Under the pieces are notes generated by a model. That model did no database searches. It had not been told where the DNA came from and saw only the letters and a program-made list of their open reading frames with translations. Position numbers and translations under genes: made by a program. From DASSCW01 sp036556695 (GTDB lineage: Bacteria > Chloroflexota > Limnocylindria > QHBO01): a stretch of 8,587 nucleotides of DNA. Shown here in pieces: positions 1 to 6,880 of this stretch; position 1 is the stretch's first letter; each line of letters starts with the position of its first letter. The stretch is taken from assembly GCA_036556695.1 (NCBI GenBank), contig DATBIY010000064.1:1-8587 (forward strand), written 5' to 3'.

Positions 1-270
1 CAGCCGCGTGCAGAGGATGAGAACCGGTACCTGGCGTCACACGATTGGGATGCGTACGCCGAATGGCACCTGGGGCTGACGAAGGGCGCGACGGACGAGA
101 CCAAGGCGCGGTACGCCTTCGTGTTCGGTGACTTCCAGCGCATCCACCGCAGCGGGATCATCGCCTGCCACTACCGCGCCGCCGAGTTCAGGCACAAGGA
201 GATCGAGCTGGCCGCGCATCGACTGCTGCAGGAGCTGGACCGCCAGAGCGGGCTGATCAAGCCGCGCTAG
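1..270 (+). CDS. Conserved hypothetical protein, 5' end outside the window
   Basis: An open frame runs from the first base to a TAG stop and encodes the last 89 residues of a protein. There is no ATG or GTG in frame before base 121, and the conserved-looking part (DWDAYAEWHLGLT, then KARYAFVFGDFQRIHRSGI, then ACHYRAAEFRHKEIELAAH) starts well upstream of that, so the gene must begin before the window. The pattern resembles short uncharacterised proteins seen in Actinobacteria and Chloroflexota; this is from memory and no function is known to me. It is rich in aromatic residues, His and charge, has no membrane segment, and its C-terminal half looks helical. Its TAG shares the palindrome CTAG with the stop of the thymidine kinase gene on the other strand, so the two genes converge with no spacer. 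Confidence that it is a gene is good; its role is unknown. Confidence 0.75.
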   Translation, partial: QPRAEDENRYLASHDWDAYAEWHLGLTKGATDETKARYAFVFGDFQRIHRSGIIACHYRAAEFRHKEIELAAHRLLQELDRQSGLIKPR

Positions 271-839
271 TCGGAGGCTCGCTCGAAGTGGCGGCGGCAG
301 CGGGCCTGGTACTTGTCCAGGCCGCCGACGTGCTCCGCCACCGCCACGGTGGGCGAGGCGCTGCTCGCCGATACGCGGACGTGGAACACCGCCTCTTCGC
401 CGCAGACGGCGCAGATCGCGGTCAGCTTGTCGACCTGCTCGGCCAGCGCCATCAGTGAGGGCAGCGGCTCGAATGGCTGGCCGTCGAAGGTGACGTCCAG
501 GCCGGCGACCAGGACAGTCAGGCCGCGACCGGCCAGCCGCTCGACGACCGGGATGAGCTCCGGCCCGAAGAAGTGCGCCTCGTCGATGGCCACGATCTCG
601 GTTTCCTCGGGGACGGCCCGCTCCACCTCGCCCGCAGTCACGGCGGCAAGCGAGGGGTAGTGCAGCCCGGCGTGGGATGCCACGCGATCGGCGCCGTGGC
701 GGGTGTCCAGGGCGTGGTTGATGACGGCAACCCGGCGGCCGGCCAGGGTCGCGCGCCGCACCCGGCGCAGGAGCTCCTCGGTCTTGCCGGCGAACATCGG
801 CCCACAGATGACCTCGACGCGCCCCGGCCTCTCCATCAT
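267..839 (-). CDS. tdk: Thymidine kinase, type II (TK1-like)
   Basis: Phosphorylates thymidine (and deoxyuridine) to dTMP with ATP in the cytosolic pyrimidine salvage pathway. Seen in the protein (190 aa from the chosen start): the P-loop GPMFAGKT at residues 13-20, the DEAHFF box at 86-91 with Glu87 as the expected catalytic base, the GLDVTF stretch at 113-118, a zinc-binding set Cys143/Cys146 and Cys181/His184, and the lasso motif GGLDKY at 172-177 that grips the thymine base in this family. Length is normal. Three Met codons lie close together at 845, 839 and 836. A GAGG at 850-847 sits only 1 nt from the first but 7 nt from the second, so 839 is preferred. The gene follows the cyclase regulator by a few bases and is the last gene of the signalling operon. 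No biochemical link between salvage and the phosphorelay is obvious; co-transcription may be incidental. The family call is very secure. Confidence 0.95.
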   Translation of the reverse strand: MMERPGRVEVICGPMFAGKTEELLRRVRRATLAGRRVAVINHALDTRHGADRVASHAGLHYPSLAAVTAGEVERAVPEETEIVAIDEAHFFGPELIPVVERLAGRGLTVLVAGLDVTFDGQPFEPLPSLMALAEQVDKLTAICAVCGEEAVFHVRVSASSASPTVAVAEHVGGLDKYQARCRRHFERASD

Positions 840-846
840 GGCCATG

Positions 847-851
847 CCTCA
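847..851 (-). promoter_or_regulatory. Shine-Dalgarno of the thymidine kinase gene, overlapping the upstream stop codon
   Basis: Read on the minus strand the bases are TGAGG. The TGA is the stop codon of the cyclase response regulator and its GA is part of the ribosome binding site. The spacer to ATG 839 is 7 nt and to ATG 845 only 1 nt, which decides the start. Sharing a stop codon with a ribosome site suggests translational coupling. Confidence 0.6.
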
Positions 852-1961
852 GCGGCCGGTCGAGACTGGCGCCTCGCTCAGGCCTACCACGTTGCTGGCG
901 GCGACCGGCCGGCTCAGCCCCTTCAGTGTCAGGTCGCCGACCGACTCGACCTCGGCGACTCCGTCGAGCAGCTCGGCCGCACGGGGGCTGAGCAGGATCT
1001 GGTTTGGCCCGGCCCGGCTGGAGAGGCGCGAGGCGAGGATGGTCACGTTGCCGATGGCGCCGTAGTCGTGCCGGCCCTCGAAGCCGATGCGCCCCAGGGT
1101 GGCATGCCCCACCGCGATCCCCACGCCGAAGCCCAGCTCGTACCCGCGGTCGGCCCAGGCCGATGCCAGTGCCGCGAACCGGTCGCGCATCTGCACCGCC
1201 ATGCGCACGGCCCGGTGGACGTGGTCGTCCTGCGCGATGGGGTCGTTGAAGAAGACCATCACTCCATCGCCGGCGAAATGCTCCAGCGTGCCGTCGTGCG
1301 CGGTGATGGCGGCTCCGATCATGGCGTGGTACTCGTTGAGCAGGCGCATCAGCTCCGCGGGATCCGCCCGCTCCGCGAACGAGGTGAAGCCCCGCAGGTC
1401 GCCGAAGGCGACCGTGATCTCGCGCCGATGACCGGCCAGCAGCTCCTCGCCGTCACTCGACGAAACCAGCGCCGCGATCTGCGGCGACAGGAAGCGGCTG
1501 AGCTCCTCCTTTTGGCGCTGGATGGTCCGGTTCAGGGCCGCCTGCCGCTCGAACGACTCCTGCTCGAGGTCGTGCAGCCGCTTGGCGGCGAGTGAGGCGT
1601 TGATGCGGGCCGCAAGCACCGCCGGGTTGATTGGCTTGGTCAGGTAGTCGGTCGCGCCCAGCTCGATGCAGCGCACCACGCTGTCCAGCTCCTCGACACC
1701 CGACACGATGAGCACGGGGAGATGGCGCGTCTTCTCGTCCGCCTTGAGCGCGGCCAGCGTCTCGTAGCCATCGAGCTCAGGCATCAGGACGTCCAGCAAC
1801 ACGACGTCGATGCCGGCATCGGGATCGGCCAGGCGGGCGAGCGCCTCTCGACCGTTCTCCGCCTCCAGCACCTGGAGGCCCAGCACTTCCAAGCGGCGGA
1901 CCAGCACCCGGCGATTGACGGCGCTGTCGTCCACGACCAGGGCGGTGCCGGCGTCACTCAT
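849..1961 (-). CDS. Response regulator with class III adenylate/guanylate cyclase output domain
   Basis: A 370-aa cytosolic two-domain protein. Residues about 5-122 form a receiver: acidic pair Asp11/Asp12, phospho-acceptor Asp57 (LLDVLMPELDG), Ser87 and Lys109 (TKP). Residues about 123-155 look like a coiled-coil signalling helix, followed by LSRFLSPQIAALV, the element that normally precedes the catalytic fold. Residues about 178-355 form a class III cyclase homology domain: metal-binding Asp188 (FGDLRGFT) and Asp232 (FAGDGVMVFF), and transition-state Arg312 (ASRL). By hand alignment the Lys position is His228, the base-specifying Asp/Thr position is Gly301, and the transition-state Asn position is Ile308, so activity is uncertain. 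If active, it would convert ATP (or GTP) to a cyclic nucleotide when Asp57 is phosphorylated. The start ATG overlaps the Hpt stop (ATGA) and has GGAG about 8 nt upstream. It is the likely terminal acceptor of the phosphorelay encoded by this operon. Confidence 0.93.
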   Translation of the reverse strand: MSDAGTALVVDDSAVNRRVLVRRLEVLGLQVLEAENGREALARLADPDAGIDVVLLDVLMPELDGYETLAALKADEKTRHLPVLIVSGVEELDSVVRCIELGATDYLTKPINPAVLAARINASLAAKRLHDLEQESFERQAALNRTIQRQKEELSRFLSPQIAALVSSSDGEELLAGHRREITVAFGDLRGFTSFAERADPAELMRLLNEYHAMIGAAITAHDGTLEHFAGDGVMVFFNDPIAQDDHVHRAVRMAVQMRDRFAALASAWADRGYELGFGVGIAVGHATLGRIGFEGRHDYGAIGNVTILASRLSSRAGPNQILLSPRAAELLDGVAEVESVGDLTLKGLSRPVAASNVVGLSEAPVSTGR

Positions 1962-2329
1962 TGCGGGTGCTCCGCCAGCCAGCCCTGGACGGCCTCTGAG
2001 GTGGCGTCCCAGGTGCCCTCGACGTCCGGCAGCATCGCGCGCCCATCAGCCTCCAGGCTGCCGGACCGGCCGGCCACTTCCAGGTCGCGGCCGATGGCGG
2101 ACAGCCGCATCGCGCCGAGCGTCGCGCTCGAGGATTTCAGGGTGTGAGCCGGACGGACGAGTGCCGCGGCGTCATCGGCCTCCAGCGCCTGGCGGATGGC
2201 CGCCATGTGCTCGGGTGTCTCGGCGAGGTAGGTGTCGAGCAGGTCACGGACGAATTCGACATCGTCGCCGGTGCTCTCGAGGAGCTCGGTGAGCACCGCG
2301 ACATCCAGGATCGGCTGGTCAGCGTGCAC
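1958..2329 (-). CDS. Histidine phosphotransfer (Hpt) protein
   Basis: A 123-aa single-domain Hpt protein that would shuttle a phosphoryl group from the receivers of the hybrid kinase to the next response regulator. The phosphorylated His is residue 62 in AHTLKSSSATLGA, which matches the Hpt signature H-x-L-K-(G/S)-(S/A) followed by a small-residue stretch. The surrounding segments (LTELLESTGDDVEFVRDLL, TYLAETPEHMAAIRQAL) fit the four-helix bundle. The start chosen is GTG at 2329: it overlaps the end of the kinase gene by 11 bp and is preceded by GAGGG with a 6-nt spacer. An ATG at 2380 in the same frame would add 17 Arg/His-rich residues and a 62-bp overlap, and is less likely. The stop overlaps the start of the cyclase response regulator as ATGA. 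Its position between kinase and regulator fits the phosphorelay order. Confidence 0.9.
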   Translation of the reverse strand: MHADQPILDVAVLTELLESTGDDVEFVRDLLDTYLAETPEHMAAIRQALEADDAAALVRPAHTLKSSSATLGAMRLSAIGRDLEVAGRSGSLEADGRAMLPDVEGTWDATSEAVQGWLAEHPQ

Positions 2330-5300
2330 TGGCTGCCCTCGCTTTGCGTCGTCGCGGTGCCGGCTTCTGCCCGTTCCCACCCGATGGCCCGGGCACGCGG
2401 CCCAGCGCGGCCGCCAGCTCCGCCGGACGGATGGGCTTGCTGATGTAGTCGTTCATGCCGGCCGCCAGGCAGGCCTCGCGGTCGCCGGCCATGGCATTGG
2501 CGGTCATGGCGACGATATGGATGGTGCGCTCCGGCCAGCTGGCGCGGATCCGGCGCGTGGCCTCCAGCCCGTCGAGCTCCGGCATCTGCACGTCCATCAA
2601 TACCACGTCGAAGTCGCCGGCTTCGAGCGCGGCGATCGCCTGGGCTCCATCGGCCGCGACCTCCGCCCCGTGGCCCATCTGCGACAGCAGGCGCAGGGCG
2701 AGCTTCTGGTTCACGGCGTTGTCCTCTGCCAGCAGGATGCGCAGCGGCCGCGCCTGTTGGGATATCGGCTCCGCGGGCTCGGGAGCAGCGCGGCTTGACA
2801 GGCCGCCGAGGTCACCACCGAGCAGCACCGTGGCGATCATGTCGTGCAGCGCGGAGGGCTTCACCGGCTTGGCCAGCCAGCCTGCAACGCTGGGCTCCTC
2901 GCGGTCGCGCAGCCCCACCGAAGTGAGGATGACGATGGGCGGCACTGGTGTCTTGCCTCGCTGGCGTGATGCCCTGCGGGCAAGCTCGACGCCGTCCATC
3001 CCCGGCATGAGCAGGTCGCTCAATACGATGTCGAACCGCTCGCCGGCTCGCAGCCAGTCGAGGGCTTCAATCGGGGACGCTGTCTCGCGCGGGACCATGC
3101 CCCAGCGGGCGGTCTGCGCCACCAGGATGCGGCGGTTCGTCGCGTTGTCGTCGACGATGAGCACGCGGCGACCTCCGAGGTCAGCCTCCACGCGCGCTGG
3201 TCGAGCCGAGCGAATGGCGCTGCGCGGCGCCTGCCGCAGCCGGACGGCCAGGTGGAAGGTGCTGCCCTCGCCCGGAACGCCCGACGACTCCGCGGTCAGG
3301 GAGCCGCTCATCAGCTCGGCCAGCCGGCGCGAGATGGCGAGACCCAGGCCGGTGCCGCCGTAGCGCCGCGCGATCGAGGCGTCGACCTGGCTGAACGACT
3401 GGAACAGGCGGTCCATCGCCTTGGCTGGAATGCCGATGCCGGTGTCCCGCACGTCGATCCGGATCTCCCAGTCGGGATCGCCGCGTCGCGCCCGGGCGGT
3501 GCGGCTGCCGCCGACCGTGACCAGCACCTCGCCGCTCTCGGTGAACTTCACCGCGTTCGACAGCAGGTTGAGCACGATCTGGCGCAGGCGTCCGGCATCG
3601 CCCACCAGGCCCTGCGGCAGGTCCTCGTCGATCGCGTATACCAGCTCCAGGCCCTTGGACGCGGCCGTCGGCGCCAGGATGTCGAGTGCGCCCTCGATGG
3701 CGTCGCGCAGCACGAAGGGCTGGGCCTCCAACTCGACGCGGCCGGCCTCGATCTTCGAGAAGTCGAGGACATCGTTGATGATGGTGAGCAGCGCGTCACC
3801 CGAGGTGCGGATGGTCTCGGCGAACTCGTGCTGCTCGTCGTTGAGCGGCGTGTCGATGAGGAGGCCGCTCATGCCGATCACCGCATTCAGCGGCGTGCGG
3901 ATCTCGTGGCTCATGGCCGCAAGGAACGAGCTCTTGGCCTCGTTGGCCTGCTCGGCGGCCAGGCGGGCCTCGCGGGCTTCCTCGAACAGCCGAGCGTTCT
4001 GAACTGCCACGCCGAGGTTGGCGGCGACAGTCGACAGGAGGCGTGCATCCGCTTCGTTGAACTGGTTCTCCTTCGTGGTGCTCTGCACGCTCACGGCGCC
4101 GATGGCCCGATCGCCCACCATGATCGGTACCCCCAGGAACGACCGGGCCGGCGTACCGATGACGACTTTGCGAGCCGCCTCCTCGCTGTGGTTGAACAGC
4201 AGCGGCTTGCGCGTTTGGATGATCTCCGAGGTCAGGCCCTCGCCCAGCTCGAGGGGCTCCTGCGGTTGGTGGGTGCCTCCTTCGGCGTAGTAGGGGAAGT
4301 CGATGATCCCGCGCTCCTCGTCGAGCAGTGCGATGTATACGATGTCGGCACCGAAGGCCGCCTGCAGCTTCTCGCCGACCACGGGCAGCAGGCGCGCAAG
4401 CTCGACCTCTCGCGTCAGGGCATCCCCGACGCTGTTGATGGTGGCCAGCTCCGCGACCCGCTTCTGTGCCTCCTCCACGAGCTGGCCGGTGCGGACCGCC
4501 ACGCTGAGGCTGGCCGCAAGGGTGGTCAACAGCTCGACGTCGCGGTCGTCGAAGGCGTGCTCGCGGTCCAGGTTCTGGAGCGAAATGATGCCCAGGATCT
4601 CGTCGCCGACCAGCAGCGGGACGAAGATGGCCGATTTTGCCGGCTCCCCCTTGATTGCTGCGGGCTGGCCCACCTCCAGGCCGCGCGCTCGCAGGTTCTC
4701 GGTGATGAGCAGCGGTTGTCGCGTCTCCAGGACCCGCTTGCGGAAGCCCATGATCGGACGCTCTTCGTAGGGGAACCGAATGCCGCGCTCGATGGAGAAC
4801 GGAAAGCCCATCGTCCCTGTCTCGTGGTTGAACACCACGATGTCGACCACCTGGGAGTCGAACACGTCGCTGGCCCGCGCGCCCACCAGCTCGTACATGG
4901 CCTGCGGATCGAGCTCTGCCGCCAGCGCTGCCTGGACGTCGTTGATGATCGCCAGCTCAGCGGCGCGCTGCTTGGTCTCGTCGAACAGGCGCGCGTTCTC
5001 AAGCGCGACGCTCAGGCTTGCCGCCAGGGTGACCAGCAGCCGCACGTCCGATTCGGAGAAGGCGTTCTCGCGATCGAGGTTCTGCAGCGAGATGACGCCG
5101 CGCGCCTCCTCCCCGCCGACGAGCGGGGCCCAAAGGGACGACAGAGCCGGCTCTCCCTGGATGGCACCGGCCTGCCCGAATGCGACAGCCTGCTCCATGG
5201 TCCGCTCGTTGAGGACGAGTGGAGCCCTCGTCTCGATCACGTGCTTGCGGATGCCGATGACCTCGATCGGCTCGTCCGGGAAGCGGACGCCACGCTCGAT

Positions 5301-6632
5301 CGCGTACGGGAAGTGAATGAGCCCGTCACGGCCGTCCACGATCCCGATGTCGACCACCTGCGCGTCGAAGATCTCCTGGATCTTGTTGCCGACCAGCTCG
5401 TACATGGCCTGCATGTCCAGGTTCTGCGCAAGGCCCTCCTGGACGCTGGTGATGATGGCCAGCTCGGCCGCGCGCTCGTCGGTCTCGGCCAGGAGGCGCT
5501 TCGTCTCGTCGAAAAGCCGGGCGTTCTCGAGTGAGACGCCCATGTTGCTGGCCAGCGTGGACAGGACGCGCGCATCGGCCGCGTCGAAGGCGTGCTCGCG
5601 GACGCTCTCGATGGCGATGACGCCCAGGATGCGATTGCCGGCTCGGATCGGCACACCCAGCCACGATCCCGTGGGAACTGCGTCATCGATGGCGCCATGC
5701 GCCTGGATCTCATCCGCCGTGTTCAGCATGAGGGGTGCGCCGGAGCGGATCACCTGCGAGGTGAGACCCGGCCCCATTGGATAGGACTGATGGGGCTGGC
5801 GCACGCCGCCGGCGATGTCGTAGTCAAAGCTCAGCATGTTCGCCGACTCGTCATAGAGCGCCACGAACATGTCATGCGAACCGAACATCGCACCCACCCG
5901 CTCGCCGATCAGGTCAACGATGGCCGAGAAATCGAGCTGCCGAGCCAGTGCCGCGCCGATCTCGTTAACGATCGCCAGCTCGGCGTTGCGATGGCGGGTC
6001 TCCTCGATGGCGCGAGCACGAACCAGCGCCGCGCCCACGTGCTGCGCCACGAACACCAACAGGTCAAGGTCCTCGGGGGCGTAGCGTCGGTCCTCTCGAT
6101 AGGTCTGGACTGCGATGACGCCGACCGTGTCGCCGTTCGCCTTCAGCGGAGCGCCCAGCCATTCGACGGACTGCGCGCCAACATCCAGCACCTCGCCCTT
6201 GGCGCTCAGCTCCCTGGATCGCTCGGCAGTGATGCGCTGCGGCCGGCCGACCCTCAGCACGTAGGCGGTCGCGCCACTTGCGTCGCCGACACCGAACGAT
6301 GTCCACGCGGCCGGGTCGGGGATGTCCTCATCGACCTCGTCGCGGAAGTAGGGAAAGTTGATCTGCTTTCGCTCGGCGTCATACAGCGCGATGTAGAAGT
6401 TGTCGGCGTACATCAGCTCGCCGACGATCTGGTGGATCGTGGCGTAGAAGGCCTGCATATCCTGCGCGGCACTCGCCGTCTCGGCGATGCGATACAGCGC
6501 CGCCTGAACCTTTGTCGCCCGCCGGTGCTCTGCCTCACGCGCCTCCAGCTGGGCTATGCGCTTGCGCGCCGCCGCCAGCTGCCGGGCGTGGCCACCATCG
6601 CTGGGCTTGGAGCGCGTCACAGGCTCGGGCAC
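2319..6632 (-). CDS. Soluble hybrid sensor histidine kinase: five GAF domains, HisKA, HATPase_c, two receivers
   Basis: 1437 aa from the chosen start, with no signal peptide or membrane segment, so a cytosolic sensor. Order: short coiled coil (15-45); GAF units at about 42-206, 216-387, 388-556, 557-725 and 726-888; HisKA with His909 (SHEIRTPLNAVIGM); HATPase_c with N box (LNLLSNAVKF, Asn1026), G1 (DTGIGIP, 1063-1069), F box (LFQSFSQVD) and G2 (YGGTGLGLAIS, 1091-1101); receiver 1 with Asp1206 (SDLLMPGMDG) and Lys1255; receiver 2 with Asp1347 (MDVQMPELDG) and Lys1399; then a basic tail. All catalytic motifs are intact, so it should autophosphorylate and pass phosphate through its receivers to the Hpt protein encoded next. 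The GAF ligand is unknown; no clear haem, bilin or Fe-S residue pattern stands out. GTG 6632 was chosen because GGGAG lies 11 nt upstream; GTG 6620 is the alternative. The open frame continues to 6950, but the added sequence is not protein-like and covers DnaA-box-like sites. The domain call is certain; the start is not. Confidence 0.93.
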   Translation of the reverse strand: MPEPVTRSKPSDGGHARQLAAARKRIAQLEAREAEHRRATKVQAALYRIAETASAAQDMQAFYATIHQIVGELMYADNFYIALYDAERKQINFPYFRDEVDEDIPDPAAWTSFGVGDASGATAYVLRVGRPQRITAERSRELSAKGEVLDVGAQSVEWLGAPLKANGDTVGVIAVQTYREDRRYAPEDLDLLVFVAQHVGAALVRARAIEETRHRNAELAIVNEIGAALARQLDFSAIVDLIGERVGAMFGSHDMFVALYDESANMLSFDYDIAGGVRQPHQSYPMGPGLTSQVIRSGAPLMLNTADEIQAHGAIDDAVPTGSWLGVPIRAGNRILGVIAIESVREHAFDAADARVLSTLASNMGVSLENARLFDETKRLLAETDERAAELAIITSVQEGLAQNLDMQAMYELVGNKIQEIFDAQVVDIGIVDGRDGLIHFPYAIERGVRFPDEPIEVIGIRKHVIETRAPLVLNERTMEQAVAFGQAGAIQGEPALSSLWAPLVGGEEARGVISLQNLDRENAFSESDVRLLVTLAASLSVALENARLFDETKQRAAELAIINDVQAALAAELDPQAMYELVGARASDVFDSQVVDIVVFNHETGTMGFPFSIERGIRFPYEERPIMGFRKRVLETRQPLLITENLRARGLEVGQPAAIKGEPAKSAIFVPLLVGDEILGIISLQNLDREHAFDDRDVELLTTLAASLSVAVRTGQLVEEAQKRVAELATINSVGDALTREVELARLLPVVGEKLQAAFGADIVYIALLDEERGIIDFPYYAEGGTHQPQEPLELGEGLTSEIIQTRKPLLFNHSEEAARKVVIGTPARSFLGVPIMVGDRAIGAVSVQSTTKENQFNEADARLLSTVAANLGVAVQNARLFEEAREARLAAEQANEAKSSFLAAMSHEIRTPLNAVIGMSGLLIDTPLNDEQHEFAETIRTSGDALLTIINDVLDFSKIEAGRVELEAQPFVLRDAIEGALDILAPTAASKGLELVYAIDEDLPQGLVGDAGRLRQIVLNLLSNAVKFTESGEVLVTVGGSRTARARRGDPDWEIRIDVRDTGIGIPAKAMDRLFQSFSQVDASIARRYGGTGLGLAISRRLAELMSGSLTAESSGVPGEGSTFHLAVRLRQAPRSAIRSARPARVEADLGGRRVLIVDDNATNRRILVAQTARWGMVPRETASPIEALDWLRAGERFDIVLSDLLMPGMDGVELARRASRQRGKTPVPPIVILTSVGLRDREEPSVAGWLAKPVKPSALHDMIATVLLGGDLGGLSSRAAPEPAEPISQQARPLRILLAEDNAVNQKLALRLLSQMGHGAEVAADGAQAIAALEAGDFDVVLMDVQMPELDGLEATRRIRASWPERTIHIVAMTANAMAGDREACLAAGMNDYISKPIRPAELAAALGRVPGPSGGNGQKPAPRRRKARAASAR
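2335..2340 (-). promoter_or_regulatory. Shine-Dalgarno of the Hpt gene
   Basis: GAGGG on the minus strand lies 6 nt before GTG 2329, inside the last codons of the kinase gene. It supports the short GTG-initiated Hpt protein over the longer ATG-initiated frame. Confidence 0.55.
4458..5471 (-). repeat. Tandem pair of closely related GAF units inside the hybrid kinase
   Basis: Kinase residues 388-556 and 557-725 are two consecutive units of exactly 169 residues that align without gaps. By hand I count about 90 identical positions, a little over half. Shared landmarks are AAELAII, QAMYELVG, QVVDI, IERG-RFP, GEPA, ISLQNLDRE-AF and TLAASLSVA. The other three GAF units match these much less well. 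This points to a later in-frame duplication of one sensory unit. Confidence 0.7.
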
Positions 6633-6643
6633 GGGGCGCCATT

Positions 6644-6648
6644 CTCCC
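6644..6648 (-). promoter_or_regulatory. Possible Shine-Dalgarno of the hybrid kinase gene
   Basis: GGGAG on the minus strand, 11 nt before GTG 6632. The spacing is longer than ideal, but no better ribosome site precedes any other plausible in-frame start (GTG 6620, ATG 6788, ATG 6821). I found no convincing -35/-10 pair for the operon in the spacer up to 6880. Confidence 0.35.
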
Positions 6649-6687
6649 GCATCCGGCAAGTTCGCCGATGTACGTTGGCCGACAGCC

Positions 6688-6696
6688 GAGTCCACA
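6688..6696 (+). promoter_or_regulatory. Degenerate DnaA-box-like site
   Basis: GAGTCCACA keeps the TCCACA core but differs from TTATCCACA at the first three positions. It is listed because it lies close to two better sites and the core is otherwise absent outside 6688-7346. Weak on its own. Confidence 0.25.
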
Positions 6697-6720
6697 GCGG
6701 CGCGCGGATGAGCCACCTCG

Positions 6721-6729
6721 TGTGGAAAC
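6721..6729 (-). promoter_or_regulatory. DnaA-box-like site (variant)
   Basis: On the minus strand this reads GTTTCCACA, two mismatches from TTATCCACA with the TCCACA core intact. It lies 3 bp from a perfect box in the same orientation, spaced about one helical turn, as DnaA boxes often are at origins. Confidence 0.4.
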
Positions 6730-6732
6730 GAA

Positions 6733-6741
6733 TGTGGATAA
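6733..6741 (-). promoter_or_regulatory. Perfect DnaA box (TTATCCACA)
   Basis: The minus strand carries the exact 9-base consensus for binding by the replication initiator DnaA. It sits in the divergent spacer between the kinase operon and the orphan 110-aa gene. The match is seen directly; binding is inferred. It could serve replication, DnaA titration, or DnaA control of either flanking promoter. Confidence 0.55.
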
Positions 6742-6880
6742 CTTGGTGGACATACCCCTTTCGCAGTGCGCCGCAGGGCGCGTAGCATTCCGCGCCGACG
6801 CCTAATCTCATCGGCACTCATCCCGCGTCCGGCGTCCCGAGCCAGAGCCCATTCCGCATCACATCGGAGGCATCCAAGCC

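Noticed and set aside
573..1595. Plus-strand 340-codon open frame opposite the cyclase regulator and thymidine kinase
   Set aside because: It lies antisense to genes with clear domains; the composition is Arg/Gly/Gln/His-rich without motifs, as expected for a shadow frame in G+C-rich DNA.
2330..2380. N-terminal extension of the Hpt protein to ATG 2380
   Set aside because: The added residues are basic and unlike an Hpt N-terminus, overlap with the kinase gene would be 62 bp, and a good ribosome site precedes GTG 2329.
3252..5534. Plus-strand 760-codon open frame opposite the hybrid kinase
   Set aside because: It is the mirror of the GAF/HisKA coding sequence: its length follows from codon bias and its repeats mirror the GAF repeats. 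No ribosome site or domain supports it.
6535..6753. Minus-strand 72-codon frame across the kinase start region, with ATG close after GGGAG
   Set aside because: It is out of frame with the kinase, low in complexity and without a recognisable domain; it overlaps the kinase coiled-coil region in another frame.
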